Source: Aliivibrio_A kagoshimensis (GTDB taxonomy: Bacteria > Pseudomonadota > Gammaproteobacteria > Enterobacterales > Vibrionaceae). Taken from it: a DNA stretch of 64,000 bases. The DNA lies in contig NZ_JAKJSQ010000014.1 in assembly GCF_050337105.1 (NCBI RefSeq), positions 1 to 64,000 of the forward strand, read 5' to 3'. The position numbers and the translations under genes are program-made. Under the pieces are notes generated by a model. It did not search any database and was not told the DNA's origin. It worked only from the letters and a program-made list of their open reading frames with translations. Shown here in pieces: positions 49,787-58,441 of this stretch (position 1 is its first letter; every line of letters starts with the position of its first letter).

Positions 49787-50863
49787 TTATAATACGTCGA
49801 TAGCGTTAAGATCTGAGAATGCTTTCTCAAGACGCTTAACCATTGAAGTTTGACCTGCACGTAACCAAACGCGTGGATCGTAGTACTTCTTATTCGGTGC
49901 ATCATCACCGGTTGGGTTACCGATTTGGCCTTGTAGGTATTCACGGTTCTCAGCTTCGTAGGTACGAATGCCATCCCATGATGCCCACTGAGTATCAGTA
50001 TCGATGTTCATTTTGATAACACCGTAACCAATTGACTCTTGGATTTCAGCTTCAGTTGAGCCAGAACCACCGTGGAATACAAAGTTAAGCGCATCAGCAG
50101 CAATACCGAACTTCTCAGCACAGTACGCCTGAGAGTCACGTAGAATCGTTGGCGTTAGCACAACGTTACCAGGCTTATAAACACCGTGAACATTACCGAA
50201 TGACGCAGCAATAGTGAAACGAGGGCTTACTGCATTTAGTTTTTCGTAAGCGTACGCAACATCTTCAGGCTGAGTATAAAGCAGTGACGTGTCCATATCT
50301 GAGTTATCAACACCGTCTTCTTCACCACCAGTACAGCCTAATTCAATCTCAAGCGTCATGTTCATTTTAGCCATGCGCGCTAGGTACTTAGCACAAGTAT
50401 CGATGTTCTCTTCCAAAGTCTCTTCAGAAAGATCGATCATGTGAGAAGAGAAAAGTGGCTTACCCGTTTCTGCGAAGAATACTTCACCAGCATCCAGTAG
50501 TCCGTCGATCCATGGCAGAAGTTTCTTAGCTGCATGGTCAGTGTGTAGGATAACTGGGATACCGTAAGATTCAGCGATAGCGTGAACATATTTTGCACCA
50601 GCTACTGCACCAGCAATCTGTACGCCTTGGCCTTCAAGTTTCAGACCTTTACCAGCGAAAAATCCAGCACCACCGTTAGAGAACTGAACCACAACAGGCG
50701 CTTTCACTTTAGCTGCTGCTTCAAGAACACCATTGATTGTATCTGTGTTTACTACGTTTACTGCAGGAAGAGCAAATTTGTTTGCTTTTGCTACTTCAAA
50801 TACTTTCTGTACGTCATCACCAGAAATTACACCAGGTTTTACAAAATCGAAGATCTTAGACAT
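49787..50863 (-). CDS. fbaA: Class II fructose-bisphosphate aldolase
   Basis: FbaA cleaves fructose 1,6-bisphosphate reversibly to DHAP and glyceraldehyde 3-phosphate. The 358-residue zinc enzyme has the catalytic and metal segment VILHTDHAAKKLLPW near residue 106, ELGCTGGEEDGVDN near 175, IAASFGNVHGVYKPG with a zinc His near 225, and VFHGGSGSTEAEIQESI. It is the last gene of the tkt-epd-pgk-fbaA series. Confidence 0.98.
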   Translation of the reverse strand: MSKIFDFVKPGVISGDDVQKVFEVAKANKFALPAVNVVNTDTINGVLEAAAKVKAPVVVQFSNGGAGFFAGKGLKLEGQGVQIAGAVAGAKYVHAIAESYGIPVILHTDHAAKKLLPWIDGLLDAGEVFFAETGKPLFSSHMIDLSEETLEENIDTCAKYLARMAKMNMTLEIELGCTGGEEDGVDNSDMDTSLLYTQPEDVAYAYEKLNAVSPRFTIAASFGNVHGVYKPGNVVLTPTILRDSQAYCAEKFGIAADALNFVFHGGSGSTEAEIQESIGYGVIKMNIDTDTQWASWDGIRTYEAENREYLQGQIGNPTGDDAPNKKYYDPRVWLRAGQTSMVKRLEKAFSDLNAIDVL

Positions 50864-50959
50864 GGAAATAGTCCTATTTTTTCTATCGTTTTAAATTAAA
50901 TACTAATTCTGCAATCGTTTGCTCACAACAGATTCTATTGTAGCAACAAACGGAATAAA

Positions 50960-50982
50960 GCGGAAAATTATTTTATTTCCGC
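50960..50982 (-). terminator. Hairpin between pgk and fbaA
   Basis: GCGGAAA and TTTCCGC form a 7-bp stem with a 9-base AT loop, 10 bases beyond the pgk stop, followed on minus by TTTATTCC. It is a weak terminator or a processing stem that could make fbaA expression partly separate from pgk. Confidence 0.45.
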
Positions 50983-50992
50983 CTCAAATTAA

Positions 50993-52156
50993 TTAACCTT
51001 TTGCGCGTGCTTCTAGCATAGCAACGGCTGGAAGTACTTTTCCTTCAACGAACTCAAGGAAAGCACCACCGCCAGTAGAGATGTAAGATACATCCGCTTT
51101 AATACCAAATTTATCGATAGCCGCTAATGTATCACCACCACCCGCAACCGAGAATCCTTCAGAGTCAGCGATTGCTTTAGAGATGCCAGCAGTACCCGCT
51201 TCGAAGTTTTTAAACTCAAATACGCCAACTGGGCCATTCCATAAAATAGTTTTCGCGTTGCTAATAATCTCAGCAAGAACCGCCGTTGAATCTGGGCCAA
51301 GGTCGAAGATCATGTCATCGTCTTGAACATCAGCCACATTCTTGATTTCAGCTTCTGCGTTCTCGTCAAATGCTTTGGCACATGCCACATCAGTTGCTAC
51401 TGGAATCGCACACTCTTTCATCAGTTTTTTAGCCGTCTCAACCAGATCCGCTTCATATAGAGACTTGCCGACGTTGTGCCCTTCCGCTGCGATGAAGGTA
51501 TTTGCAATACCGCCGCCAACAACAAGTTGATCGGCGATTTTAGATAGAGACTCAAGAACAGTCAGTTTAGTCGATACTTTAGATCCACCTACGATAGCCA
51601 CAAGTGGACGAGCTGGATTATCCATCGCTTTCCCTAGTGCTTCAAGTTCTGCAGCCAGTAGAGGGCCTGCGCACGCGATAGGAGCATTTGTACCAACACC
51701 GTGAGTTGATGCTTGCGCACGGTGAGCGGTACCGAATGCATCCATTACAAAGATGTCACAAAGTGCCGCGTATTTCTTAGAAAGTGCTTCTTCGTTCTTC
51801 TTCTCGCCTTTATTAAAGCGTACATTTTCAAGAACGATTAACTCACCACTGTTTAACTCAAGGCCATCTAGGTAATCTTTCGCCAGTTTAACGTCGCAAT
51901 CTAACGCGTCATTTAAATAGTTAACAACTGGAGCTAAAGAGAACTCTTCGTTGTACTCACCTTCAGTAGGACGACCTAGGTGAGAAGTAACCATTACTTT
52001 TGCGCCAGCTTCTAGACACATTTTGATGGTTGGTAGTGATGCTAGAATACGGGCATCTGACGTTACTTTACCGTCTTTTACTGGTACGTTTAGGTCAGCA
52101 CGAATAAAAATGCGCTTACCAGCTAGTTCCAGATCAGTCATCTTGATTACAGACAT
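50993..52156 (-). CDS. pgk: Phosphoglycerate kinase
   Basis: Pgk transfers phosphate from 1,3-bisphosphoglycerate to ADP. The 387-residue protein begins with MTDLELAGKRIFIRADLNVPVKDGKV (substrate Arg and Asp-Asn motif), has the KVMVTSHLGRPTEG loop, and the C-terminal nucleotide-binding VGGGDTLAAIDKFG and STGGGAFLEFVEG. The start follows GAGGA seven bases upstream; the longer frame 20 codons out was rejected. It lies 84 bases downstream of epd. Confidence 0.98.
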   Translation of the reverse strand: MSVIKMTDLELAGKRIFIRADLNVPVKDGKVTSDARILASLPTIKMCLEAGAKVMVTSHLGRPTEGEYNEEFSLAPVVNYLNDALDCDVKLAKDYLDGLELNSGELIVLENVRFNKGEKKNEEALSKKYAALCDIFVMDAFGTAHRAQASTHGVGTNAPIACAGPLLAAELEALGKAMDNPARPLVAIVGGSKVSTKLTVLESLSKIADQLVVGGGIANTFIAAEGHNVGKSLYEADLVETAKKLMKECAIPVATDVACAKAFDENAEAEIKNVADVQDDDMIFDLGPDSTAVLAEIISNAKTILWNGPVGVFEFKNFEAGTAGISKAIADSEGFSVAGGGDTLAAIDKFGIKADVSYISTGGGAFLEFVEGKVLPAVAMLEARAKG

Positions 52157-52240
52157 GGTTTGTCCTCTCAACGTTGTAATTAAAAAATAAAAATAAAAAA
52201 GCAACTCACCAAGCAATGGCTCAGTGGTATAAAATCGTTA

Positions 52241-53275
52241 TCAATTTTTAGAGTGTTTATCCATCTCTAAGGCGGTATCTAACATACGGTTAGCAAAACC
52301 CCACTCATTATCACACCAGACCAGCATCTTAACTAAATGACCATTACTCACACGAGTTTGGCTGCCATCGACAATGGCACTATGCGGGTCGTGATTAAAA
52401 TCTACAGAAACTAAGGGTTGTTCGGTGTAATCTACAATACCGCTTAATGTACACCGAGACGCCTCAATCATGGCTTGATTTATGTCATTAACTTTCACTT
52501 TTGAGTCAAGAGTGACACTTAAATCCATGGCTGAGACATTTATTGTAGGAACTCTAACTGAAATCGCTTCAAATTTGTTAGAAAATTTCGGAAATATCCT
52601 TTCAATTCCAAGGTGAAGTTTTGTGTCTACTGGAATAATAGACTGGCTCGCGGCACGAGTTCGTCTTAAATCTGAGTGGTAAGCATCAATAACTTGTTGA
52701 TCATTCATCGCTGAGTGAATGGTAGTGATGGTCCCAGACTCTATACCAAACGTATCATCCAGCACTTTAATGATAGGGGTAATACAGTTCGTGGTACAGG
52801 ACCCATTAGAGACGATGAGATCCTCTGCTTTTAAGCTCTCTTGGTTGACACCAAAAATAATCGTATTATCGATATCACTGCCGGCAGGATGAGAAAATAG
52901 TACCTTTTGCGCACCAGCTTGAATATGAGCCTCACCATCCGCTCGAGAACCAAAAACACCAGTACAGTCCAGTACGATATCAACCCCGAGATCATGCCAA
53001 GGTAACAGGTTCAGTTCAGATTGATGCAGTAAACGAATCGCATCCACCGAGGCGTCTGGATGTGTAATATGGAGGTGTTCCTGATCAAAAGAGATTTTTT
53101 TACAAAAACGACCATGGCTTGAGTCATATTGCAGAAGGTGGGCCATTGCTTCTGGCTCAGCTAATTCATTGATAGCCACAACCGTTATCTGCTGATTTTT
53201 ACCGCTCTCGTATAGCGCTCGTAATACACTGCGACCAATACGTCCAAATCCGTTAATTGCAACTCTTAATGCCAT
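52241..53275 (-). CDS. epd: Erythrose-4-phosphate dehydrogenase
   Basis: Epd oxidises D-erythrose 4-phosphate to 4-phosphoerythronate, feeding pyridoxal phosphate synthesis. The 344-residue GAPDH-like protein has VAINGFGRIGRSVLRALYE, the catalytic Cys160 in SNGSCTTNCITP and a C-terminal WCDNEWGFANRMLD. The position between tkt and pgk, plus the QYDSSHGRF region, points to Epd rather than GapA. pdxJ, the later step of the same pathway, is encoded at 26091-26822. Confidence 0.94.
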   Translation of the reverse strand: MALRVAINGFGRIGRSVLRALYESGKNQQITVVAINELAEPEAMAHLLQYDSSHGRFCKKISFDQEHLHITHPDASVDAIRLLHQSELNLLPWHDLGVDIVLDCTGVFGSRADGEAHIQAGAQKVLFSHPAGSDIDNTIIFGVNQESLKAEDLIVSNGSCTTNCITPIIKVLDDTFGIESGTITTIHSAMNDQQVIDAYHSDLRRTRAASQSIIPVDTKLHLGIERIFPKFSNKFEAISVRVPTINVSAMDLSVTLDSKVKVNDINQAMIEASRCTLSGIVDYTEQPLVSVDFNHDPHSAIVDGSQTRVSNGHLVKMLVWCDNEWGFANRMLDTALEMDKHSKN

Positions 53276-53351
53276 AACAAGCCTAATCGTTCTATGATGA
53301 TAAAAAGGGTAATGTCATCAAAGTGTATCTTAATAACCAAGTGGATTCATT

Positions 53352-53380
53352 ATAAAAAAAGCCCCCAATAAAGGAGGCTA
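53352..53380 (-). terminator. Terminator of tkt
   Basis: On the minus strand AGCCTCC and GGGGGCT (one G-U pair) form a stem around a 6-base loop, followed by seven T. It lies between tkt and epd, so epd-pgk probably has its own promoter. Confidence 0.78.
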
Positions 53381-53415
53381 ATTAATATCAACGAGACACC
53401 TAAGTGTCGGGTTAA

Positions 53416-55407
53416 TTAAGCAAGAAGTTCTTTTGCCGTATCAACAACATTTTCTGTTGTGAAACCGAACATTTTGAACAGCTCACCAGCAGGTGCTGAC
53501 TCACCAAAGGTAGTCATACCAATGATGCGGCCATCAAAACCAACATACTTGTACCAGAAATCAGCAATACCAGCTTCAATCGCAACACGAGCCGTAACGT
53601 CTGAAGGTAGTACTGTCTCACGGTAAGCGGCATCCTGTTTATCAAATGCATCTGTTGATGGCATAGATACGATACGTACATTGTGACCAGCTAGCTGCTC
53701 TTTTGCAGAGACTGCTAGTTCAATCTCAGAACCTGTCGCAATCAAAATCAGATCCGGCTTGCCATTACAATCACTCAGGATGTAGCCACCTTTTGCGATA
53801 TTAGCCACTTGCGCTTCATCACGTGCTTGCTGAGCAAGGTTCTGACGAGAGAAGATTAATGATGTAGGACCATCTTTACGCTCAATCGCCAGTTTCCAAG
53901 CGACTGCAGATTCAACTTGGTCACACGGACGCCATACACTCATGTTCGGTGTTAGACGCAGTGAAGAGACCTGCTCAACAGGCTGGTGCGTTGGACCATC
54001 TTCACCAAGACCGATTGAGTCATGAGTATAGACTTGGATGTTCTGAATTTTCATTAGAGCAGCCATACGTAGTGCGTTACGAGCGTACTCCATGAACATT
54101 AAGAAGGTTGCACCGTAAGGAACGAAACCACCGTGCAGAGCAATACCATTCATGATCGCCGTCATACCAAACTCACGCACACCGTAATGCACATAGTTGC
54201 CTGAGAAATCTTCAGCTTCAACCGCTTTAGAGCCAGACCACATCGTTAAGTTTGAAGGTGCAAGGTCAGCAGAACCACCCATAAACTCAGGAAGCATTGC
54301 ACCAAACGCTTCTAGTGCGTTTTGTGATGCTTTACGAGAAGCGATGTTAGCAGGGTTAGCTTGTAGATCCGCAATGATTGCGTTCGTTTTCTCTTCCCAC
54401 TGCGCTGGTAAGTCACCGTTTACACGACGCTTGTATTCAGCTGCTAATTCAGGGTGTGCGGCAGCGTAAGCGTCAAATTTAGCATTCCACGCTGCTTCTT
54501 TAGCTGCGCCAACTTCTTTTGCATCCCACTCTGCTGCGATATTAGCAGGGATTTCAAAAGGACCGTGTTCCCAGCCTAGCGCTTTACGCGTAGCTGCGAT
54601 TTCATCAGCACCTAGTGGTGCGCCATGACAGTCGTGCGTACCCGCTTTATTTGGAGAACCAAAACCGATAACCGTTTTAGTACAGATAAGAGTTGGACGA
54701 CCTGTTTCAGCTTTAGCCGCTTCAATCGCTGCATTAATCGCTTCAGGATCATGACCATCAACCGCTGGAATTACATGCCAACCATATGCTTCGAAACGTT
54801 TAGGGGTATCGTCTGAGAACCAGCCTTCAACTTCACCATCAATCGAGATGCCATTGTCATCCCAAAATGCGGTCAGTTTGCCAAGACCTAAGGTTCCAGC
54901 TAAAGAACACGCTTCGTGAGAGATACCTTCCATTAGACAACCATCGCCCATGAACACATAAGTGTTGTGGTCAACGATATCGTGACCGTCACGGTTAAAC
55001 TGAGCTGCTAACGATTTTTCAGCCATCGCCATACCAACACCATTAGTGATGCCTTGGCCTAAAGGGCCTGTCGTCGTTTCAACACCAGGGGCATAACCAA
55101 ACTCAGGGTGACCTGGAGTTTTAGAGTGCAATTGACGGAAGTTTTTCAAATCGTCGTTCGATAAATCATAACCAGTAAGGTGCAGTAATGAATAAATCAA
55201 CATTGAACCATGGCCGTTAGAAAGAATAAAACGGTCACGATCAGCCCACTCAGGGTTTTGTGGGTTGTGATTCAGGTGGCCACGCCATAATACTTCAGCG
55301 ATATCAGCCATTCCCATTGGGGCACCAGGGTGACCTGAATTAGCTTGTTGTACACCATCCATACTAAGGGCACGGATTGCGTTGGCGAGTTCCTTACGTG
55401 AAGACAT
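53416..55407 (-). CDS. tkt: Transketolase
   Basis: Transketolase moves two-carbon units between sugar phosphates in the pentose phosphate pathway using thiamine pyrophosphate. The 663-residue protein has NSGHPGAPMGMADIAEVLW, the TPP-binding GDGCLMEGISHEACSLAGTLGLGKL...DDNGISIDG near residues 155-190, HYGVREFGMTAIMNG with the catalytic Glu near 411, and THDSIGLGEDGPTHQPVEQ near 460. It is divergent from metK across a 421-base regulatory region. Confidence 0.98.
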   Translation of the reverse strand: MSSRKELANAIRALSMDGVQQANSGHPGAPMGMADIAEVLWRGHLNHNPQNPEWADRDRFILSNGHGSMLIYSLLHLTGYDLSNDDLKNFRQLHSKTPGHPEFGYAPGVETTTGPLGQGITNGVGMAMAEKSLAAQFNRDGHDIVDHNTYVFMGDGCLMEGISHEACSLAGTLGLGKLTAFWDDNGISIDGEVEGWFSDDTPKRFEAYGWHVIPAVDGHDPEAINAAIEAAKAETGRPTLICTKTVIGFGSPNKAGTHDCHGAPLGADEIAATRKALGWEHGPFEIPANIAAEWDAKEVGAAKEAAWNAKFDAYAAAHPELAAEYKRRVNGDLPAQWEEKTNAIIADLQANPANIASRKASQNALEAFGAMLPEFMGGSADLAPSNLTMWSGSKAVEAEDFSGNYVHYGVREFGMTAIMNGIALHGGFVPYGATFLMFMEYARNALRMAALMKIQNIQVYTHDSIGLGEDGPTHQPVEQVSSLRLTPNMSVWRPCDQVESAVAWKLAIERKDGPTSLIFSRQNLAQQARDEAQVANIAKGGYILSDCNGKPDLILIATGSEIELAVSAKEQLAGHNVRIVSMPSTDAFDKQDAAYRETVLPSDVTARVAIEAGIADFWYKYVGFDGRIIGMTTFGESAPAGELFKMFGFTTENVVDTAKELLA

Positions 55408-55474
55408 GTCTGCTCCTAAAATTCGAAAGACTTTTCAATAGTGGAAGATTAACTCTAGAATTAGAATTAACCCC

Positions 55475-55546
55475 ATTATACCTAAATGACTTCTCATAAA
55501 GAGGGGTGGCTTAATGCCGCTTTAATAAAAGGAACTTAGGTATAAT
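55475..55546. promoter_or_regulatory. Mirror-image pair of TTAGGTATAAT elements
   Basis: An 11-bp perfect inverted repeat, each arm ending in a consensus -10 TATAAT that points outward: 55475-55485 towards tkt (68 bases from its start) and 55536-55546 towards metK. The arms are 50 bases apart. The -35 regions are weak in both directions. Confidence 0.55.
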
Positions 55547-55630
55547 TATTCGGAGTATTGTCGCAAAGCCGCTTTAGCACTGCAAATGTTTTACAACTAA
55601 ATAGTTCGCGTCACATCACTATTTCTGACA

Positions 55631-55652
55631 TTCGTTACATCCTTCGTTACAT
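55631..55652 (+). repeat. Tandem direct repeat TTCGTTACAT
   Basis: Two exact 10-bp copies are separated by CC, giving a 12-bp period, about one helical turn. They lie upstream of the metK promoter. No regulator is identified. Confidence 0.5.
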
Positions 55653-55709
55653 TGAAAATCATCAATTAAATGGCGCAAACGTTTAGTTGCTTGATAAGTA
55701 AGAAATCGG

Positions 55710-55753
55710 TTGCAATCTGAACGGATTGGAATATTATAGCCGTCTAGAAGTCG
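55710..55753 (+). promoter_or_regulatory. metK promoter with MetJ operator-like boxes
   Basis: TTGCAA (55710-55715) and TATTAT (55732-55737) are separated by 16 bases. Directly downstream lie two adjacent 8-mers, AGCCGTCT and AGAAGTCG (55738-55753), matching the met box AGACGTCT at seven and six of eight positions. MetJ with SAM bound there would cover the start point, giving end-product control of SAM synthase. Confidence 0.62.
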
Positions 55754-55828
55754 AAACCGCCATATACCTACATTGAGTATGGTTGTTTCATTCAACGTAC
55801 TTGTTTAATTTAAAAAGTGGACACCATC

Positions 55829-56977
55829 ATGGCAAAACACCTTTTTACCTCTGAGTCTGTATCAGAAGGTCACCCAGACAAAATCGCCGATCAAATTTCT
55901 GATGCGGTACTTGATGCGATCATTGCTCAGGATCCTAAAGCTCGTGTGGCTTGTGAGACCTACGTAAAAACTGGCATGGTTATGGTCGGTGGCGAGATCA
56001 CTACCTCAGCTTGGGTTGACATCGAAGAGCTCACTCGTGAAACCGTTCGTGAAATTGGTTATGTGCACTCTGACATGGGCTTTGACGCAAACTCGTGTGC
56101 CATCTTGAATACTATTGGTAAGCAGTCTCCAGACATCAACCAAGGTGTTGACCGTGCTGACCCTAAAGAGCAAGGCGCTGGCGACCAGGGCATCATGTTT
56201 GGTTACGCAACCAACGAAACAGACATTCTAATGCCTGCTCCAATCACTTACTCTCACCTTCTTGTTCAAAAACAAGCTGAAGTACGTAAGGCTGGAAAAT
56301 TAGACTTCCTACGCCCAGATGCAAAATCACAAGTCACCTTCCAATACGACCAAGGTAAGATTGTCGGTATTGATGCGGTTGTACTGTCAACTCAGCATTG
56401 TGATTCAATCTCTACACCTGAACTTCGTGAAGCGGTAATGGAAGAGATCATCAAACCAGTCCTTCCTTCTGAGTGGTTAAATAAAGAGACTAAATTCTTT
56501 ATTAACCCAACAGGTCGTTTTGTTATCGGTGGCCCAATGGGTGACTGTGGCCTTACTGGTCGTAAAATTATCGTTGATACCTACGGCGGCGCGGCTCGTC
56601 ACGGCGGTGGAGCTTTCTCTGGTAAAGATCCTTCAAAAGTTGACCGTAGTGCGGCTTATGCGGCTCGTTATGTAGCGAAAAACATTGTTGCTGCTGGTCT
56701 TGCTGATCGCTGTGAAATTCAGCTTTCTTACGCCATCGGTGTGGCTGAACCAACGTCTATCATGGTTGAGACGTTTGGTACTGAAAAAGTATCACACCAG
56801 ATCATCGTTGAAGCGGTTCGTCAAAACTTCGATCTACGTCCATATGGCATTTTAGAGATGCTTGATCTTCTTAAGCCTATCTACAAAAAGACAGCGGCTT
56901 ATGGTCACTTTGGTCGTGAAGAGTTCCCTTGGGAAGCGACAGATAAAGCGGCAATGCTAGCTGAATTTGCTAAATAG
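55829..56977 (+). CDS. metK: S-adenosylmethionine synthase
   Basis: MetK makes SAM from methionine and ATP. The 382-residue protein shows the N-terminal FTSESVSEGHPDKIADQISDAVLD, the GAGDQGIMFGYAT signature near residue 115, the P-loop-like GGGAFSGKDPSKVDRSAAYAARY near 258-280 and the C-terminal FGREEFPWE. A start four codons upstream is possible, but MAKHLF is the family start. A likely MetJ operator lies about 75 bases upstream. Confidence 0.98.
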   Translation: MAKHLFTSESVSEGHPDKIADQISDAVLDAIIAQDPKARVACETYVKTGMVMVGGEITTSAWVDIEELTRETVREIGYVHSDMGFDANSCAILNTIGKQSPDINQGVDRADPKEQGAGDQGIMFGYATNETDILMPAPITYSHLLVQKQAEVRKAGKLDFLRPDAKSQVTFQYDQGKIVGIDAVVLSTQHCDSISTPELREAVMEEIIKPVLPSEWLNKETKFFINPTGRFVIGGPMGDCGLTGRKIIVDTYGGAARHGGGAFSGKDPSKVDRSAAYAARYVAKNIVAAGLADRCEIQLSYAIGVAEPTSIMVETFGTEKVSHQIIVEAVRQNFDLRPYGILEMLDLLKPIYKKTAAYGHFGREEFPWEATDKAAMLAEFAK

Positions 56978-57020
56978 CCCCTTTATTTAGTGAGTTTACC
57001 TCGCTAATTCAAAATTTAGA

Positions 57021-57053
57021 GCAAGAGTTTATTCATTAGACTCTTGCTTTTTT
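57021..57053 (+). terminator. Terminator of metK
   Basis: GCAAGAGT and ACTCTTGC form an 8-bp stem with an 11-base loop, followed by six T. It lies 43 bases beyond the metK stop. Confidence 0.82.
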
Positions 57054-57085
57054 ATCTCTTACTTCCCTTCGGTATAAGTGCTCTT

Positions 57086-57589
57086 ATGGAGAAACTGAAA
57101 CAACACTCCATTGAAAAGGCCGCTCAATGCATTCAACTGGCGCAGAGTGCCTTAAACATGGACTTCGCCCTACCTACCATCTCATTTAACCAGCGCGGAA
57201 AGGCGGCCGGTACTGCTCGCTTGCAACGCTGGGAGATCCGTCTCAACCCTATCCTGTTGCAAGAGAACCAACAGCAATTTATTGATGAAGTGATACCCCA
57301 CGAAATTGCTCACCTTATTACTTTTCAGCTTTATGGCAGAGTCAAACCTCACGGTAAAGAGTGGCAAGGCATCATGAATCACGTTTTTAATTTACCGGCT
57401 AAAACAACCCACAGCTTTAATGTTCACTCTTTGCAAGGTAAGACCTTTGACTACCAGTGCCACTGCCAACAACACGTTTTAACAATTAGACGTCATAATA
57501 GGGTCATCCGCCAACAAGCCACCTATCTCTGTCAGCGCTGTAAACAACCTCTGATCGCAATGCCTATTCCCTCCCGTTCTACGTTATAA
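57086..57589 (+). CDS. sprT: SprT-family zinc metalloprotease-like protein
   Basis: SprT is a small cytoplasmic protein with the zinc metallopeptidase motif HEIAH (in DEVIPHEIAHLITF) and two C-terminal CxC/CxxC-type pairs (YQCHCQQH and YLCQRCKQP) that probably form a zinc ribbon. Eukaryotic SPRTN of this family cuts DNA-protein crosslinks; the bacterial role is not settled. The 167-residue length matches E. coli SprT. The ATG start MEKLKQHS was preferred over an upstream in-frame TTG that lies in the metK terminator. In relatives endA (dns) follows; here rsmE follows directly. Confidence 0.9.
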   Translation: MEKLKQHSIEKAAQCIQLAQSALNMDFALPTISFNQRGKAAGTARLQRWEIRLNPILLQENQQQFIDEVIPHEIAHLITFQLYGRVKPHGKEWQGIMNHVFNLPAKTTHSFNVHSLQGKTFDYQCHCQQHVLTIRRHNRVIRQQATYLCQRCKQPLIAMPIPSRSTL

Positions 57590-57695
57590 TCACAACACAT
57601 TGTTAAAGCAGGTTTAAGGGTTGTAATTCAGCTCAATAACACCCATGTTATTAGCAACACACGTATTATCATCATTTACGAAAAGTAGTAACACT

Positions 57696-58427
57696 ATGAG
57701 TAATCCTAGAATTTTTCACCCCGATACTCTGCCTTCACATGGTGAGGTATCATTAAGCGATGACGCGGCAGGACACGTTGGTCGTGTATTACGCATGAAG
57801 ATAGGTGAGTCTATCACTCTATTTGATGGCAGTGGCTCAGAGTTTTTGAGCACCATTAGCGCGGTCAGTAAGAAGAACGTGGCCGTGACTGTCCAGACAA
57901 AGAGTGAACGTAGCAGTGAGTCGCCACTCAACATTCATTTAGGTCAAGTGGTCTCCCGCGGTGATAAGATGGAATTTACCATACAAAAATCAGTGGAGTT
58001 AGGTGTCACAACCATTACCCCTCTTATTTCTGAGCGTTGTGGCGTAAAACTGAATGCAGAGCGATTTGAGAAAAAACTGGCCCAATGGCAAAAAATCATC
58101 ATCAGCGCTTGTGAGCAGTGTGGTCGAAACACCATTCCCACCATTAGACCAATAATGGCCCTCGAAGCGTGGTGTCAGGAAGAGTACGATGGGTTAAAGC
58201 TCAACCTACATCCTAGAGCTCAGTATTCGATCAACGCGCTGCCTGAGCCTGTTAAAAATGTACGTTTGCTGATCGGTCCAGAAGGCGGGTTATCCGCTGA
58301 CGAGATTAGCATGACAGAACACTATAATTTTGAAGAGACGTTGTTAGGCCCTCGAGTATTACGAACCGAAACCGCAGCGCTCACCGCAATTACCGCACTA
58401 CAAGTTCGCTTTGGCGATCTTGGATAA
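57696..58427 (+). CDS. rsmE: 16S rRNA (uracil(1498)-N3)-methyltransferase RsmE
   Basis: RsmE methylates U1498 of 16S rRNA. The 243-residue SPOUT-class enzyme starts with a PUA-like domain (PRIFHPDTLPSHGEVSLSDDAAGHVGRVLRMKIGE), then the knotted methyltransferase domain with IQKSVELGVTTITPLISERC, the ISACEQCGRNTIP segment and the SAM-binding LLIGPEGGLSADEI and LGPRVLRTETAA loops. The start MSNPRIFHP was chosen by family alignment over a frame opening 17 codons upstream. It precedes gshB by 14 bases. Confidence 0.95.
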   Translation: MSNPRIFHPDTLPSHGEVSLSDDAAGHVGRVLRMKIGESITLFDGSGSEFLSTISAVSKKNVAVTVQTKSERSSESPLNIHLGQVVSRGDKMEFTIQKSVELGVTTITPLISERCGVKLNAERFEKKLAQWQKIIISACEQCGRNTIPTIRPIMALEAWCQEEYDGLKLNLHPRAQYSINALPEPVKNVRLLIGPEGGLSADEISMTEHYNFEETLLGPRVLRTETAALTAITALQVRFGDLG

Positions 58428-58441
58428 CTCGGAGAATAGAC

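Larger units (their letters stand above)
55408..55828. other. Divergent regulatory region between tkt and metK
   Basis: The gap holds no open frame. It contains two mirror-image copies of TTAGGTATAAT (55475-55485 on minus, 55536-55546 on plus), a 10-bp direct repeat TTCGTTACAT (55631-55640 and 55643-55652) and a metK promoter with MetJ-box-like repeats (55710-55753). Confidence 0.6.
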
